Positions 36,001 to 48,947 of a stretch of DNA of 64,000 nt are shown piece by piece. Where the stretch lies: positions 3,348,001-3,412,000 of the forward strand of contig OY720101.1 of assembly GCA_963082875.1 (NCBI GenBank). Direction: 5' to 3'. Both the position numbers and the translations under genes were made by a program. Below the pieces are notes generated by a model that was not told the DNA's origin, made no database searches, and saw nothing but the letters and a program-made list of their open reading frames with translations. Positions within the stretch are counted from its first letter, which is position 1; every line of letters starts with the position of its first letter. Source of the stretch: Corella eumyota (taxonomy: Eukaryota; Chordata; Ascidiacea; Phlebobranchia; Corellidae).

Positions 36001-39000
36001 GTCACATTCATTAATTTCAGCTATGTTCTTATTCTTATTTGTTTTAATTTGAGTAGCAGTTGGATTTTCTTCACTGATAGATTTTTCAAGTTCTCCAGAA
36101 ATATCTGAAAACTCAACCACATCATTTTCTTGTTCATTATCATAACTAGAATCAGCATAAGAGCATGTTACATTGGAATTCAATTTAGTTATACCATCTT
36201 GGTTTACTTTTTCAATTGGAGGGATTTCTGGCATTAAACTTTTGTTAACAAGATTTGGCATTTGGGTATCTTCTTTACTCTTTATTGGTAAAGGTAATGA
36301 AACTTCTTTATCACTTACTATTGATATAGGTTGATTTAAAGCTTTAAAAGTATTAGAGGTTATTGAGTTAGTAGTTGTACTTGGTAAATTTGTACCAGTT
36401 ACGACTTTGTGAGGTACACTTAAAGGCATTTGATCTTGATTGCGCAAGACATTGTTATCTGGATGCAGTATTGGATTTGTGTATGCTGTAAAAACATTAT
36501 TTTTTATTGGTGACATTTCTGGTAAAGGTTGCTGACTATCGTTAACAGAACAGCTTGGTTGAAATGTTGAATCGTGCAGACTACTATCCAAGTTGCTTTG
36601 ATTTGATGGGGTTAAAGTATTTTCCAACATTGAAGAAGTACTTGACCTAACAGGCATGTAAGGTGGTACAACATCTGGTATAAACCCCAAACTGTCATCC
36701 ACATTAGAAATACGTAAGTCTTTATCACAACCAGCACATTTACCGTGCAAAAATGTGTAATAGTATGCATTGGTGTACCTAAAATCAAAATGCTTTTTTA
36801 ATGGCTTGACCTTGCATTTATTGCAATGATTTACTGTTATTTTTTGAAGATACATTGGTCTTGGAGAAAAGTCTATCAAAGAAGGTGGAAAACGGAGGCA
36901 AGTTAAATTTGATGCATAAATTGGTGAATTGTGGTTTGAGTTAGATTCCAAGGGTGAATCAAGAGAAGGACTTGTTTGGTATGTGGTAAAGGGAATTTCT
37001 GTACGACGGCACTGGTTTATCACCAAGTTGTGAGATATATTTGATTTTAAGGTTTGAGTAGCCAGATTTTGCTTCTGCCTCGCTCTGTTTATATTTTGTT
37101 CTGGATTAGACATTTTACCTTGCAGATGCCTTGGATCAGGACGTCTGGTTCTAGGGTCCCTAGGTTTTCCATCATTCGGTAAAATTGGGTTAATGTTTGT
37201 AAATTTAGGCGTAGCAGCATTGTTATCTATCGGCTTTCTTTCCAATTTATTTAAATGGACATTTGCAGACCCAGAAGTGGACACAGGAACCTTTTCAACA
37301 ATTTTTTCAACAAATTTTTTTTGAACAACTAAAGGTGAAATATCATCATCAGCTTTATCTGGGCTAATTTGATCCTCAGGTTGTGTAGGTAAACATGTGT
37401 CTTGTTGAAGTTGATCTTCATTTTTGGATGTCGAAACATCTTCCAAATCTCCCTTTTGTTTTTCTTCCTCTCCTTCATCATCTGATAAAACCGGCTTCTC
37501 CACATCAAAGTTCACATGAAAGACAGTTTTAACTGCAATAAAAAATAAGTTACAAAATAGTTTATAAAAACAATTAAAAATATAGGATAGTTAGGTTTTT
37601 TCAAACCTGGTAGTTTTGGACTAGCTGGTTTAACTTGTTTAATTTCTTTTGAGAATTCCGACAAAACTTGAAGAATCTTTTTAATATTGGAATCATTTTT
37701 TGCTAGATCTAAATTAAATTAATACGTTTACAATATGAAAAACTAGTCATAAAAACCATATAACAAATATTTTATTTTAAAAACCTGATATACTGGAACT
37801 AGATCCTGATTCTTGAAAAGATTTTAACAAGTTTTTTAAATGTAAAGGGTCCTGTTGGGTAGTATTCTCCTAGAACATATTAAGTAACTCTATCATTTAT
37901 TCAGATTAATTTAATAAAAACTTCTAATAATTTTGTGCATAGAAATTAAAAAAAAAACATTTAACTAATAACAGAACATAAAATAATGGTAAAAATTAAT
38001 TTTAATTTAATTTGCCCCTAAATGGTATATACCTTGTTTTGAGTAACTTCTGTTAAGTTTTCCACAGGATCTTTATTTAATTTTTTTTTTAAATTTTTTT
38101 TATTTGTATTCTCATCTCTCATACTATTTTTATCTTTATTGTTTTCAGAAAGATCCAAGCCAGGAATATCAGGAAAATGAACAAGCGGATCTGATGTAAT
38201 TTCAAAATTTTCAGGTAAGTTTGTTTCCTTATTTGTAATTACATTCTTGTCCAAAACAGGTGTTATATCTTGTGTTAATGGAAGAGTTTTTACATCTAAA
38301 ATTTTAGTTATATCTGCAACATTAATTCTTTTCAATAATACAAATGCCTTATCTAAATTTGAAGGGGTTATATTCTGCGACAGTTTGATTGGATTTTCAT
38401 TAGGCTTAGTTAGTAACAAGCTGTTAGTCTTTGCCTTTGTTAGTAAATTCTCATCGTTTTTACCAGATTTAGGCACCATCTTGCCAGCGCTTGAAGTTTT
38501 TTTAGTTTTTAAGGAAGAAGAAGATGTTTTAGAAGTAAGACTAGATGAGGATGATGAACTGTTTCTATCACTACTAGAAGAATAAGATGAACTTGACCTT
38601 GACCTTGCTCTTCTGTGAATAGGGGACAATCTTTGTTTTTTAATTGAGCTTTTTTCTTTTGACAATGCCCGCCTATGACTTGATGGTGATCTTCCTTGAG
38701 TTGATCTTGAACTTGACCTTCGTTGTCTAGATGACGACCTGTGGTGTCTTGAAGATGACCTTTCATGTCTTGAAGAGCACTGTTTCTGTCTTGATCTAGA
38801 TCTTCGTTGCCTTGACGATGACCTTCTATGTTTTGACATTGACATTCTCTGTCTGGATGATGACCTTCTATGCCTTGATGATGACCTTCTATGTCTTGAC
38901 GATGACCTTCTATGTTTTGACGATGACCTTCTGTGTCTTGATGATGACCTCCTGTGTCTTGACGATGACCTCCTGTGTCTTGACGATGACCTTCTGTGTC

Positions 39001-40361
39001 TTGACGATGACCTATGATGCCTTGATGACGACCCTTGATTTCTAGGAGGTGGACTTTGATTCGGACCTGAAGAATCGTCAGATGATGGTGATCTATGATA
39101 TCGATTTTTCCCCGAATATTTGTGATGCATATCCCGTGACAACCTATCTGAAGAATACCTTCTGTGATAGTGGCTTGAGTGACCATAATTTTTTCTACTG
39201 CAAGCTTCACTATAAGAAGTTTGCTGATCCCATTGATATTTTCGGTATTTATTATTGCTGGTTTCATGCAGCATCTCATTTGATGTTTGTTGATTAGATG
39301 AACTAATATTTTCACTTTGTATTTTATCTTTGCTTCCATGTGGCTGTTCTGTAGTAGTCACAGTACAATCTTGATTTGTTGACTGATTTGAAGTTAAAGT
39401 GTTGTTTTTATTCTTAATATTAGCCAAATTTTTGATAAATTCTGTTTCGTATTTAGTCTGTGTTGGTTCCTTTGGTGTTTCACTTGTAGAAGGTAAATTA
39501 CTCTTAGATTGATTATTAGATAAAGATTTTTCTTCATTTAAATTAGACTCTTCAGCATTCAAATGTTTTTTTCTGTACAAAATATCATCCAGCCCAAGAA
39601 GTTTCTAAATAAAAAGTTTTATTAAAAAATATGTTTAAATTAGTACCAAACACTTAGTTTTATATTTTTTTAGCTTTCTATATTTTTAAAATCTCAAAAT
39701 TTTTGATGCAATGGTAAAGTAATAGGAAGTGATTAAACCTTTTATGGTGCTTATTACTTTTTAAGATAAAATAAAATTGGTTATAATTTCACTAGTTGTT
39801 AACTTTTTAAATATTCTAATATTTAAATAAAAAATGAAAGATAAAACTTACCCTTGGCGATGAATCCTTGCTTACATTCAAGTTAGAAGGACTTGAAGTT
39901 TTAGTTTTGATTGACAAAGTATGTTGGTTTGGAGGTGAATTAATAACTTGCATTGGGTTGGCTTCACATTGGTTTATATTGGCTTGTTGTGGTAATGGAT
40001 ATGTAGTATTAGATACAGATTGTACAGAATTATTTACCGAAGGGTTCACTGCATATGAAATAGAATTTGGAACCGGTTCAGGTTGAGTAAGAGCAATATT
40101 GTTTGAAGGATTCACTGCATTGGCATGATAATTCTGATTACCAGTGTATGATGGATGAGCATTATAATACCCGTAATTCATTGAATTCATTTGCATTCTA
40201 TATTGATAATATGAAGAAATGTCAGGTGTCTGTGGAACCTGGTATATATTGCTGGGTTGTATATAGTTCGTATATCCTGTTACATTGTTATAGTTTGAGT
40301 TAGCGGATGCAGGATAGTTCGATTGGTTGTTGTGTACACCACTGCTTGTTGGATTTGACAT
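33033..40361 (-). CDS. Very large RS-repeat protein with Cys-rich C-terminus, family not recognised
   Basis: Six exons join in frame to 2178 aa: 40361-39852, 39604-38033, 37869-37785, 37708-37607, 37532-33373 and 33140-33033. I do not recognise the family. In order: an Asn/Gln/Tyr/Pro-rich N-terminus (1-170); an Arg/Ser domain of about 15 near-identical heptads (RHRRSSS) at about 362-470; a short helical segment (NIKKILQVLSEFSKEI); a DPRTRRPDPRHL basic motif; a putative zinc module CNKC near 993-996 with CAGC near 1022-1025; a very long acidic Ser/Thr/Asp/Asn-rich disordered region with internal repeats; and a final 35-residue exon with a Cys cluster (HRCCMCCDEFCC). RS repeats suggest a nuclear, splicing- or transcription-related role; this is inference. 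The start is the first ATG after a strong acceptor at 40390; an upstream exon or trans-splicing cannot be excluded. The 4160-base exon is unusually long for this window. Confidence 0.8.
34440..34720 (-). repeat. Internal coding duplication in the RS-rich gene
   Basis: Segments encoding EIFSSDANEFS and EILSSDANEFS, then KPVISSDT(D/E)DTL(V/I)TS, with a third more diverged unit (TPIIPSDTDSTVVSS), show that part of the acidic region arose by tandem duplication of a ~120-base unit. Seen directly in the translation. Confidence 0.7.
38690..39040 (-). repeat. 21-bp coding minisatellite (RS heptad repeat)
   Basis: Tandem 21-base units (plus-strand form TGTCTTGACGATGACCTTCT plus one base) encode the heptad RHRRSSS in the RS-rich protein. 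The units from about 38.87 to 39.03 kb are the most alike; units toward 38.69 kb are more diverged (SSRQRMSMS, RSRSRQKQC). Every unit keeps the reading frame, so length variants would stay translatable. Confidence 0.85.
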
Positions 40362-40389
40362 TTGTTTCCTATGTTGTTCGCAGTAAAGC

Positions 40390-40613
40390 CTACAAAACAA
40401 GATAGGTTAAAATTACATGGGAACTATAAAACCATATAAAAATAGAACAGGTAAACATATAATACTAAAACACACAGTTAAAACGTTTGTGAAAAAATAT
40501 AATATGAAATAATTAAACAAACATATTTGTAAATCAAATAACAAATATATGAATAAAGATAGCATAAAAAAAATGTTTTTCTGTAAGTAACCAAATAAAA
40601 TATGAAGTGTTAA
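40390..40613 (-). promoter_or_regulatory. Short spacer with strong 3' splice acceptor, possible trans-splice/operon junction
   Basis: Only 224 bases separate the TPGS2 stop from a strong acceptor (TTTTGTAG, minus strand, ending at 40390), which is followed 28 bases later by the ATG of the RS-rich gene. I found no convincing upstream coding exon in the spacer. Tunicates are known to use spliced-leader trans-splicing and operons, so the two genes may be co-transcribed; that is inference. Confidence 0.35.
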
Positions 40614-41522
40614 TTAAGTCCAAGGTTTAGTTGTTCGTCCGTATCGCAAGGATGTCAATGACTTAGATCCACCTATACCAGTTCCAGGTGGTGCCTTTTT
40701 CTTTGTTTGGTTGACATTTTTACTCTTTGACGGTTTTTCTGCCAATTTACCTTTAAAGACTCTAGAAAAATCTATTTTAGGGGTCGGTAAGTCTATCAAG
40801 CTTGCCTCTTTATCAGCTTCTAATAACTTTTGATCCATTTGTAAGCGAATAGGGGTATACATGCTAAACCATTGTTTTGATTTGGGGTTTAAACCAATGG
40901 GTGTGAATGCATATTGCCAGCATGGCAAACCTACATGCATTATCATAAGCCTGTAATAAGTTGTAAAGTCTTTAGCTAAAAATGACCAAGTTAACGAACG
41001 ATCCAAAAACCAGATTTCAGCATTTTGTGCAGGTGACCCTTTGCTTGTTTTAAAATAAACTAGACAAACTTTTCCAAAACCATTACAAGAATCTAGTTCA
41101 AAAACTCGACTCCTATCATCGAAATGTGGTTTTTTAGGGTATTCACTTTCATCTTCTGAATCTGAGTCAAAGTCAATATCAGCCAATGAAATGCTGTTTG
41201 AAATATTAGCTGTTGAAGAGGTTACACTTATCTTTTGTAATTCAGAAATCGGACATATCTCCATCTTTCCAATAGGGTGTTTAACATCGTCTAGTTTAAC
41301 ACTCCACGTAAGTAAAACGCCATTAGTTGTAAGGTAAAAGCTTTTCAGGTCATCTGGTAACATGCATGCATTTCTTTGTTCCCAAGCAACCAATTTGTGA
41401 CGTTCTGTTGGCGAATAATTTGAAAGTAACACGTCACATATCCCGTTTCGCTTTTCTAACGTTGTAACAACATTAAGTGTCAGCCTTTCCATTATTTCTT
41501 GAATTCCTCCATTCTCCGACAT
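40614..41522 (-). CDS. TPGS2: Tubulin polyglutamylase complex subunit 2, intronless
   Basis: One uninterrupted exon encodes 302 aa (human TPGS2 about 300). Matching blocks in order: VAWEQRNACMLPDDLKSFYL and TTNGVLLTWSVKLDD (SMI1/KNR4-like fold, about 46-78), KPHFDDRSRVFELDSCNGFG and KVCLVYFK (about 130-160), AEIWFLDRSLTW, TYYRLMIMHVGLPCWQYAF and KQWFSMYTPI (about 168-230), then a basic, Lys/Pro/Gly-rich tail. These correspond closely to human PEKPHFDSRSVIFELDSCNG and LPQWQYAFTSYG. TPGS2 is a non-catalytic subunit of the TTLL1 polyglutamylase complex that modifies axonemal and neuronal microtubules. It is intronless here although the vertebrate gene has several introns, suggesting intron loss or retroposition. 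The start is the only upstream ATG in frame. Confidence 0.94.
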   Translation of the reverse strand: MSENGGIQEIMERLTLNVVTTLEKRNGICDVLLSNYSPTERHKLVAWEQRNACMLPDDLKSFYLTTNGVLLTWSVKLDDVKHPIGKMEICPISELQKISVTSSTANISNSISLADIDFDSDSEDESEYPKKPHFDDRSRVFELDSCNGFGKVCLVYFKTSKGSPAQNAEIWFLDRSLTWSFLAKDFTTYYRLMIMHVGLPCWQYAFTPIGLNPKSKQWFSMYTPIRLQMDQKLLEADKEASLIDLPTPKIDFSRVFKGKLAEKPSKSKNVNQTKKKAPPGTGIGGSKSLTSLRYGRTTKPWT

Positions 41523-42294
41523 TTTGTTTATAATTTTACTAACTGCAACAGCCTAAAAAAGTGTAAGCTGCCTTCTAAAAACTGCCTAACAACCTTCAAC
41601 AACAAAAGAACTAGTAAGCGTGCAAAGTCTGTTTACATGCGCTGAAGCGCCCACTTGCGTATGGCATAATTTAGGAAAATATAAAAATTTAAACATTTTA
41701 AAAATAATTTTTTTAAAAAGATTTGATTTTTTTTACATTAAACAGCCTTTTTTTTACATATAACAGCCATTAATGTAAAATATTGGTTTTTATCTGACTT
41801 ATATCCGCACAGGCAAACCACTTTACTAACGTATTTAAATATAGTTTCACATCCATTATGTTTACTATAAGGACGTAGAACAATGAAATGTATTGTTACG
41901 TAATGTTATGACGTTCACTAAACTTTCTTCATTGTTCAATGTGTAAACAAAAAAACTCAAAATTGGAAGCCTTTATTATTGGTTTCTCATAAAAGATTGT
42001 AGAAATAGAGCAATAAAGATAAAATAAACGTATATGTCTTTAATATATTACAGGTACCTTTATTGAAATCTTATATAAAACTCTACAGTAAAATAAATTG
42101 AAACCTTGTAGAAATTAATTTTGTAATATACAATACAGTCACCCTACTTCTGAAAAAATATGTGATAATTACAATGATTGAAAATATTAATAAATTATAT
42201 TCAATAAAAGCTACAAAAAATAGGCAAAATTGGATTGTGTATATGCAACATAAAAAAAGCAATCTAAAATAAAATTCACACCCATAATTTCAAA
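41523..42294. other. Region between TPGS2 5' end and BCKDHA 3' end
   Basis: It contains the TPGS2 promoter side and the BCKDHA 3' UTR; a minus-strand poly(A) motif (TTTATT on plus) is at 42059-42064. No coding content is seen. Confidence 0.5.
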
Positions 42295-45200
42295 CTACAT
42301 CGGCTCATGGCGGCTTAAAGGGTAATGTTCTTTATTTTTGTTAACATGATCTTTCATTTCCTGTTTCTGTTTCTCTAAATGTGTTGGTACAACATCATAA
42401 ACATCCGTGAAAAGAAGACTTGGTGAGGGTTTCTTGCGTTTTTCGGCATTTGCAAACGCAGTCAAAATCTATAAAATAAATCAATATTTTAATATAAACA
42501 CTAGACGTAAATATATAAGAAAATCAAAAAGCAATAGAGAATTTAAGTATATATTACAGATAAAATTTATTAAGTTTTGCAAAATAAAGCCTTCACATGA
42601 AAAAGTTGTAATTATTTTTTTCACAAACCTGTTTTTTGGTGTCTTTAACTAGTGCAGTGTCTTGATCCTTACTCCAGATGTTTTTTTGGTTGATAAGATA
42701 TTCACGGAACCTTGTTATTGGATTATCACTTTGCTCCCAATAAGCAACCTCATCTAAAGATCTGTATGATGAACTATCATCACTGGTGCTATGATGACCA
42801 ACCCTAAAAAAAATATTTTGGTTCAAGTAATTACTTTTATACCTAACCCAATATTACAGACCATTTAGTAGGTTTATTTATTTATCTTCAATGTTAAAAG
42901 GTGGACACAGCCTAAACAATGTATTATTTTAAACTTGTGATAGACATAACTTTAGTTAGCTTGTATTAAAGCATTAATATTTATTGTAAGACTTTTTTCC
43001 TTACAAACTATTACCTGTAAGTCATAGCTTCTATAAGCACAGGTCTGCTTTCCGTAACAGCAATTTCCCTGGCCTTCATGGTGGCATTATACACGGCAAA
43101 TATGTCATTACCATCAACTCTTATGGTAATCATCCCGTATCCACTTCCCCTTGCTGCAATTCCATCACCTCTGTATTGCTCAGATACTGGGGTAGAGATA
43201 GCATATCCATTGTTACGACTAAAATGTTGAAAATTATTATTTTATTTTAATTCATAATTGAACAGATTTTTAATGAAATTGAACTTGGCAACTTTGTTTT
43301 ATTTGTATAAATTAAAAAAGGGAGAAAACATTAAACGATTGGAAAGTTGATAAAATTGAAACCCAATCTTTAACACACCACATCCATAACCTATTTTACT
43401 TTATTAATGTTGTTATGGGGTAAGGGATTCAATTTCACCGGCAGCGTGGTGTAGTGGCAAGAACACTTTCTACACCACACATGAGGTCATGGGTTCAATC
43501 CGCACTGATCTTATGCTGTAGCACCCTTGAGTAAGGCACTATAAACGGTACGAACTCCTGCTGAGCCAGCACTTAATCAGCAGCTTAATTATCAGGCAAA
43601 TATAATCTATAATATCTCAAACTGCCACAGGCAACTCGAGACTGGGTTGGAGTAACTGATGTTACTCTATGTTTAAGTCGCGCATTCGACTTTTCCACAT
43701 CAAGGATAAAAATATATACAAAAAAAAATTACTCACCAGAAAAAAATACAAGGAGCATCAAGGGTAGCTGCAAAGTTAAATGCAGCATGAGCGTCACCCT
43801 CAGATGCAGCCCCATCACCAAAATAACAAATCACACAAAGATCTGGGTGGGTTCTTTTCAATGCATATGCTGCACCTGAAGCCTGATAATAAACAACAAT
43901 ATACGCATTATTTTTATTACTGTACTATAAATGTTTTAATCTATTTATTACTCTAACTTTTAGATACATGATCTATATTAAAATGTAATCTTTAGTTTTT
44001 ATAGACTTAATAGAATAGCCAATATTTTTATAACTTCTGTTAACATTTACTATCACTGTTAAAACATTAATAAAATTTAAAGTCAGTCAACACTAAAGTT
44101 TGAAAAATTAACATGAAAACTTATAACCACCTGTGGCATTTGTGTAGAAAGTGGAGAACTAATAGTCACAAAGTTGAGGTCTTTGCTCCCATAATGCACT
44201 GGCATTTGTTTGCCAGCAGCTGGATCGTTTATGTTAGCGTAACATTGATCCATGAACTGATCAAGAGTAAACCCTCTCCACATTAAAACACCTGTGAAAA
44301 GCAAAGATATATATAATGAACCCAAGTGGATGATATATTCATATATATATCTATGTCAAACTTATAGCCCTGCAAAATAAACAAAACTGACGTTTGTGGT
44401 GTGCAGGTAAATTATTGTGGGCACGTTTTAGATAATAGTTACGACCATAAAAATTTTATTAAAATTTCAACCAGAGGGCAGGTTTATAACTAGTATTTAA
44501 TAAATAAACTACATATAGGTAAAAATACTGCCAAACCCCATTGATAACTAACAAAAATATTGATATATCATTACATACTTATAGATTTAAAATACAACAA
44601 AAATAGAAAATACAAAGTCAACCAAAATCTTGCACCTGCTTCTCTGTATTGCCCAAATACAAGATCTCTGCTATCTAATGCAGCTGCACTGCCAACATGG
44701 CTTGCTTCTTCACCATAGTTTGTCATGTAAAATGAAACTCTGCCCTGCCTTTGAGCGTCATACATTACACGGTCCATTGTGTTTAAGGTTACCATAGACT
44801 TGTACATTTCTATCAATGTGTCTGATTCAATCTATATACAAATACAATCGGTGTTAGTTATAACAAATAAACTGTTTACTTGAAGTAGTATGAAGCCTTT
44901 TTTTGATATTTTAAAATAATTAAAACAATTTACATTGGGCACTTGTGATTGGTCAATAACTTTTCCTTCATTATCGAATACCCGATAAGTTGCAATTGCA
45001 TCTTCAATTTTTGGTTCGAGAAATTCAAGTTGATGAATATAATTTTGTGGCCCTCCGAGAAAGTTTTTTGCCTCAGAATCAAGGACACTTTGCTCATCTG
45101 ATGTTGAAAACTAAATAATTTTGTTTGTTTTATTTTAAAAACATAAGATTTTAAGACTGATTTATATAGATTAATTACAAGGGAACTTGTATTTTACAAA

Positions 45201-45721
45201 GCTAACATTAAATCCTAAGTGAGATTTTTTCGTTTAGTTTGTCTTGTAGTCTTATAGAATTTTTTTTTGTATATATCTTTATCCTCGGTGTGGGAAGGTC
45301 AAATGCACGACCTAAACATAGAGTAACATCAGTTACTCCAACCCAGTCTCGAGTTGCCTGTGGCAGTTTGTGATATTATAGATTATAATTGCCCAGTAAT
45401 TAAGCTGCTGATTAAGAGCCGGCTCAGCAGGAGTTCAAACCGTTTACAGAGCCTTACTCAAGGGTGCCACGAGAGCAAATAGAACAGTATAGGAGTATAG
45501 CCATGACATTGCAGATTAAACTGTTACCCTTTTTAAATACACATTTTAAAAGTAAAAACTAATTATTGAAGAAACGTAAAATTAATTTTTCACATTCATT
45601 ATTCAGTTATTAAAATACTTACACTTCTTGGAAAGTTGACACTTGCGCATCTTATTTTGGGAAATTTGCTGATTTGTTTTGATAGTTTTAAACTTCCACG
45701 AACTAACTTAGATGTAAACAT
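42295..45721 (-). CDS. BCKDHA: 2-oxoisovalerate dehydrogenase E1 alpha subunit
   Basis: Eight exons give 443 aa (human 445): 45721-45623, 45110-44934, 44831-44636, 44291-44131, 43882-43737, 43218-43015, 42803-42629, 42468-42295. The first exon is a basic, Ser/Lys-rich mitochondrial presequence. The thiamine-diphosphate motif [20 protein letters not shown] and [14 protein letters not shown] lie at about 215-255. The phosphorylation loop [16 protein letters not shown] (about 325-340) carries the regulatory Ser site known from the human enzyme (S292-type, HHSTSDD). [18 protein letters not shown] and the C-terminal [10 protein letters not shown] are also family-typical. With E1 beta it oxidatively decarboxylates branched-chain keto acids in the mitochondrial matrix. 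A full SINE sits in intron 5, a truncated one in intron 1 and a dispersed repeat in intron 3. Confidence 0.96.
42876..42925 (-). repeat. Possible short SINE remnant
   Basis: TTTATTTATC, AGGTGGAC and CCTAAACA occur in the same order as in the SINE tail fragment at 29.28 kb. Too short and diverged to be sure. It lies in BCKDHA intron 6. Confidence 0.3.
43438..43719 (+). repeat. Full-length tRNA-derived SINE (BCKDHA intron 5)
   Basis: The head GGCAGCGTGGTGTAGTGGCA (A box) and ATGAGGTCATGGGTTCAATC (B box region) are followed by the same body as the copies at 17.5 and 27.4 kb, ending near AAATATATAC. It is on the strand opposite to the host gene. Confidence 0.88.
44364..44460 (+). repeat. Dispersed repeat, copy 2
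   Basis: The core GTTTGTGGTGTGCAGGTAAA, then TTATTGTGGGCA, matches the block at 20.67 kb. It is in BCKDHA intron 3. An extended downstream segment (AGTTACGACCATA versus AGTTGCAACCATA) also matches. Confidence 0.55.
45272..45474 (-). repeat. SINE lacking its tRNA head (BCKDHA intron 1)
   Basis: The body and 3' end match the full copies, but the sequence leaves the consensus at about 45474, before the B box. It is a 5'-truncated copy, co-oriented with the host gene. Confidence 0.8.
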
Positions 45722-46772
45722 GATAAAGTTCTAATTTATTAACAAAATAAACGTAATTTAGTTAACATTTAACGTTAACACTTTCACACAACCTGACAAC
45801 ACAACAACTTTACGATCAACCTTTTATTTTATTTCTGCCATTTTTTCTGCCACTATTTGTAAAAAAAATGTAAAAAATTAAAGAAAATGGCGGGTTAAAA
45901 TTATTATTAAAAAACATCGTTTAGCCTAACTCAAAAGTTTAAATATTAAATGTAAACTGGTTAATTTACACATTTTATAAGATACAGATAGAACTAACAA
46001 TAAAAAACGCCAGAATATAAACTGGTAATATATTTGTTGTTGCAATAACAAATTTTGCTTAGAAGAAAAGAGTTAACATACAAAAACATTGCGAGTTTCT
46101 TTTACAATAAAAACTTGTTTCAAATTTAACTTTGTACATTTGTAACATTATAATTTATCTTAAAATTTTACGTGACGTAATTTTCAACCACATAAAAAAT
46201 TAATATAAATACACTACTTTAATTGGAAGATATTATAGTAATTAGGATATTACGTCATTCACGCAGTATTTTTAGTTGGATCGGCGTTATTTTTAATGTT
46301 TACAGCATTATTTTGCGTCAATTGTTGTTCATCAAATGTCAATCAATGACGAGAAAAATATTTGACATAAAAATAACATTCACTTCCCTAACTTTTGGAT
46401 TTTAAGAATTTAAAATAAATTGACAAAATTTTGTTTTATTTTTAAATAAATATTGTGTTCTGTACTAATCGTAAAATAGCACATTTTTTCAATTTTAAAA
46501 TCCTAAAAAGATATTTTTAACTATAGAAAAAAGAGAAATCCCAGTATTAAAATAAAGAGCTATACGTATTAAATAGAAAAAAGGTTACATAAGAATATGT
46601 TAAAAACGCTTTAACATTTTACTAGTTATCATAACATAGTAACTCTGCAAAGTTAACCAATTTGTCGAACGGAAATTGTATATTAAAATCGTGTGCGACA
46701 AAACTAAAGCAACTTGTTTTTTAGTAATAGCTATCAGATTTTAGTAAAATCAAGAATACTACATAGTTTAAC
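45722..46772. other. Divergent intergenic region BCKDHA / PTGR1-like copy 1
   Basis: This is a 1.05 kb head-to-head spacer holding both promoters. It is AT-rich and no coding or RNA feature is visible. Confidence 0.5.

Positions 46773-48947
<2,175 letters not shown>

Noticed and set aside
38509-39339. 276-aa open frame in another frame of the RS repeat
   Set aside because: The 21-bp unit leaves all frames open, so this is a by-product of the minisatellite; the RS frame joins flanking exons in phase.
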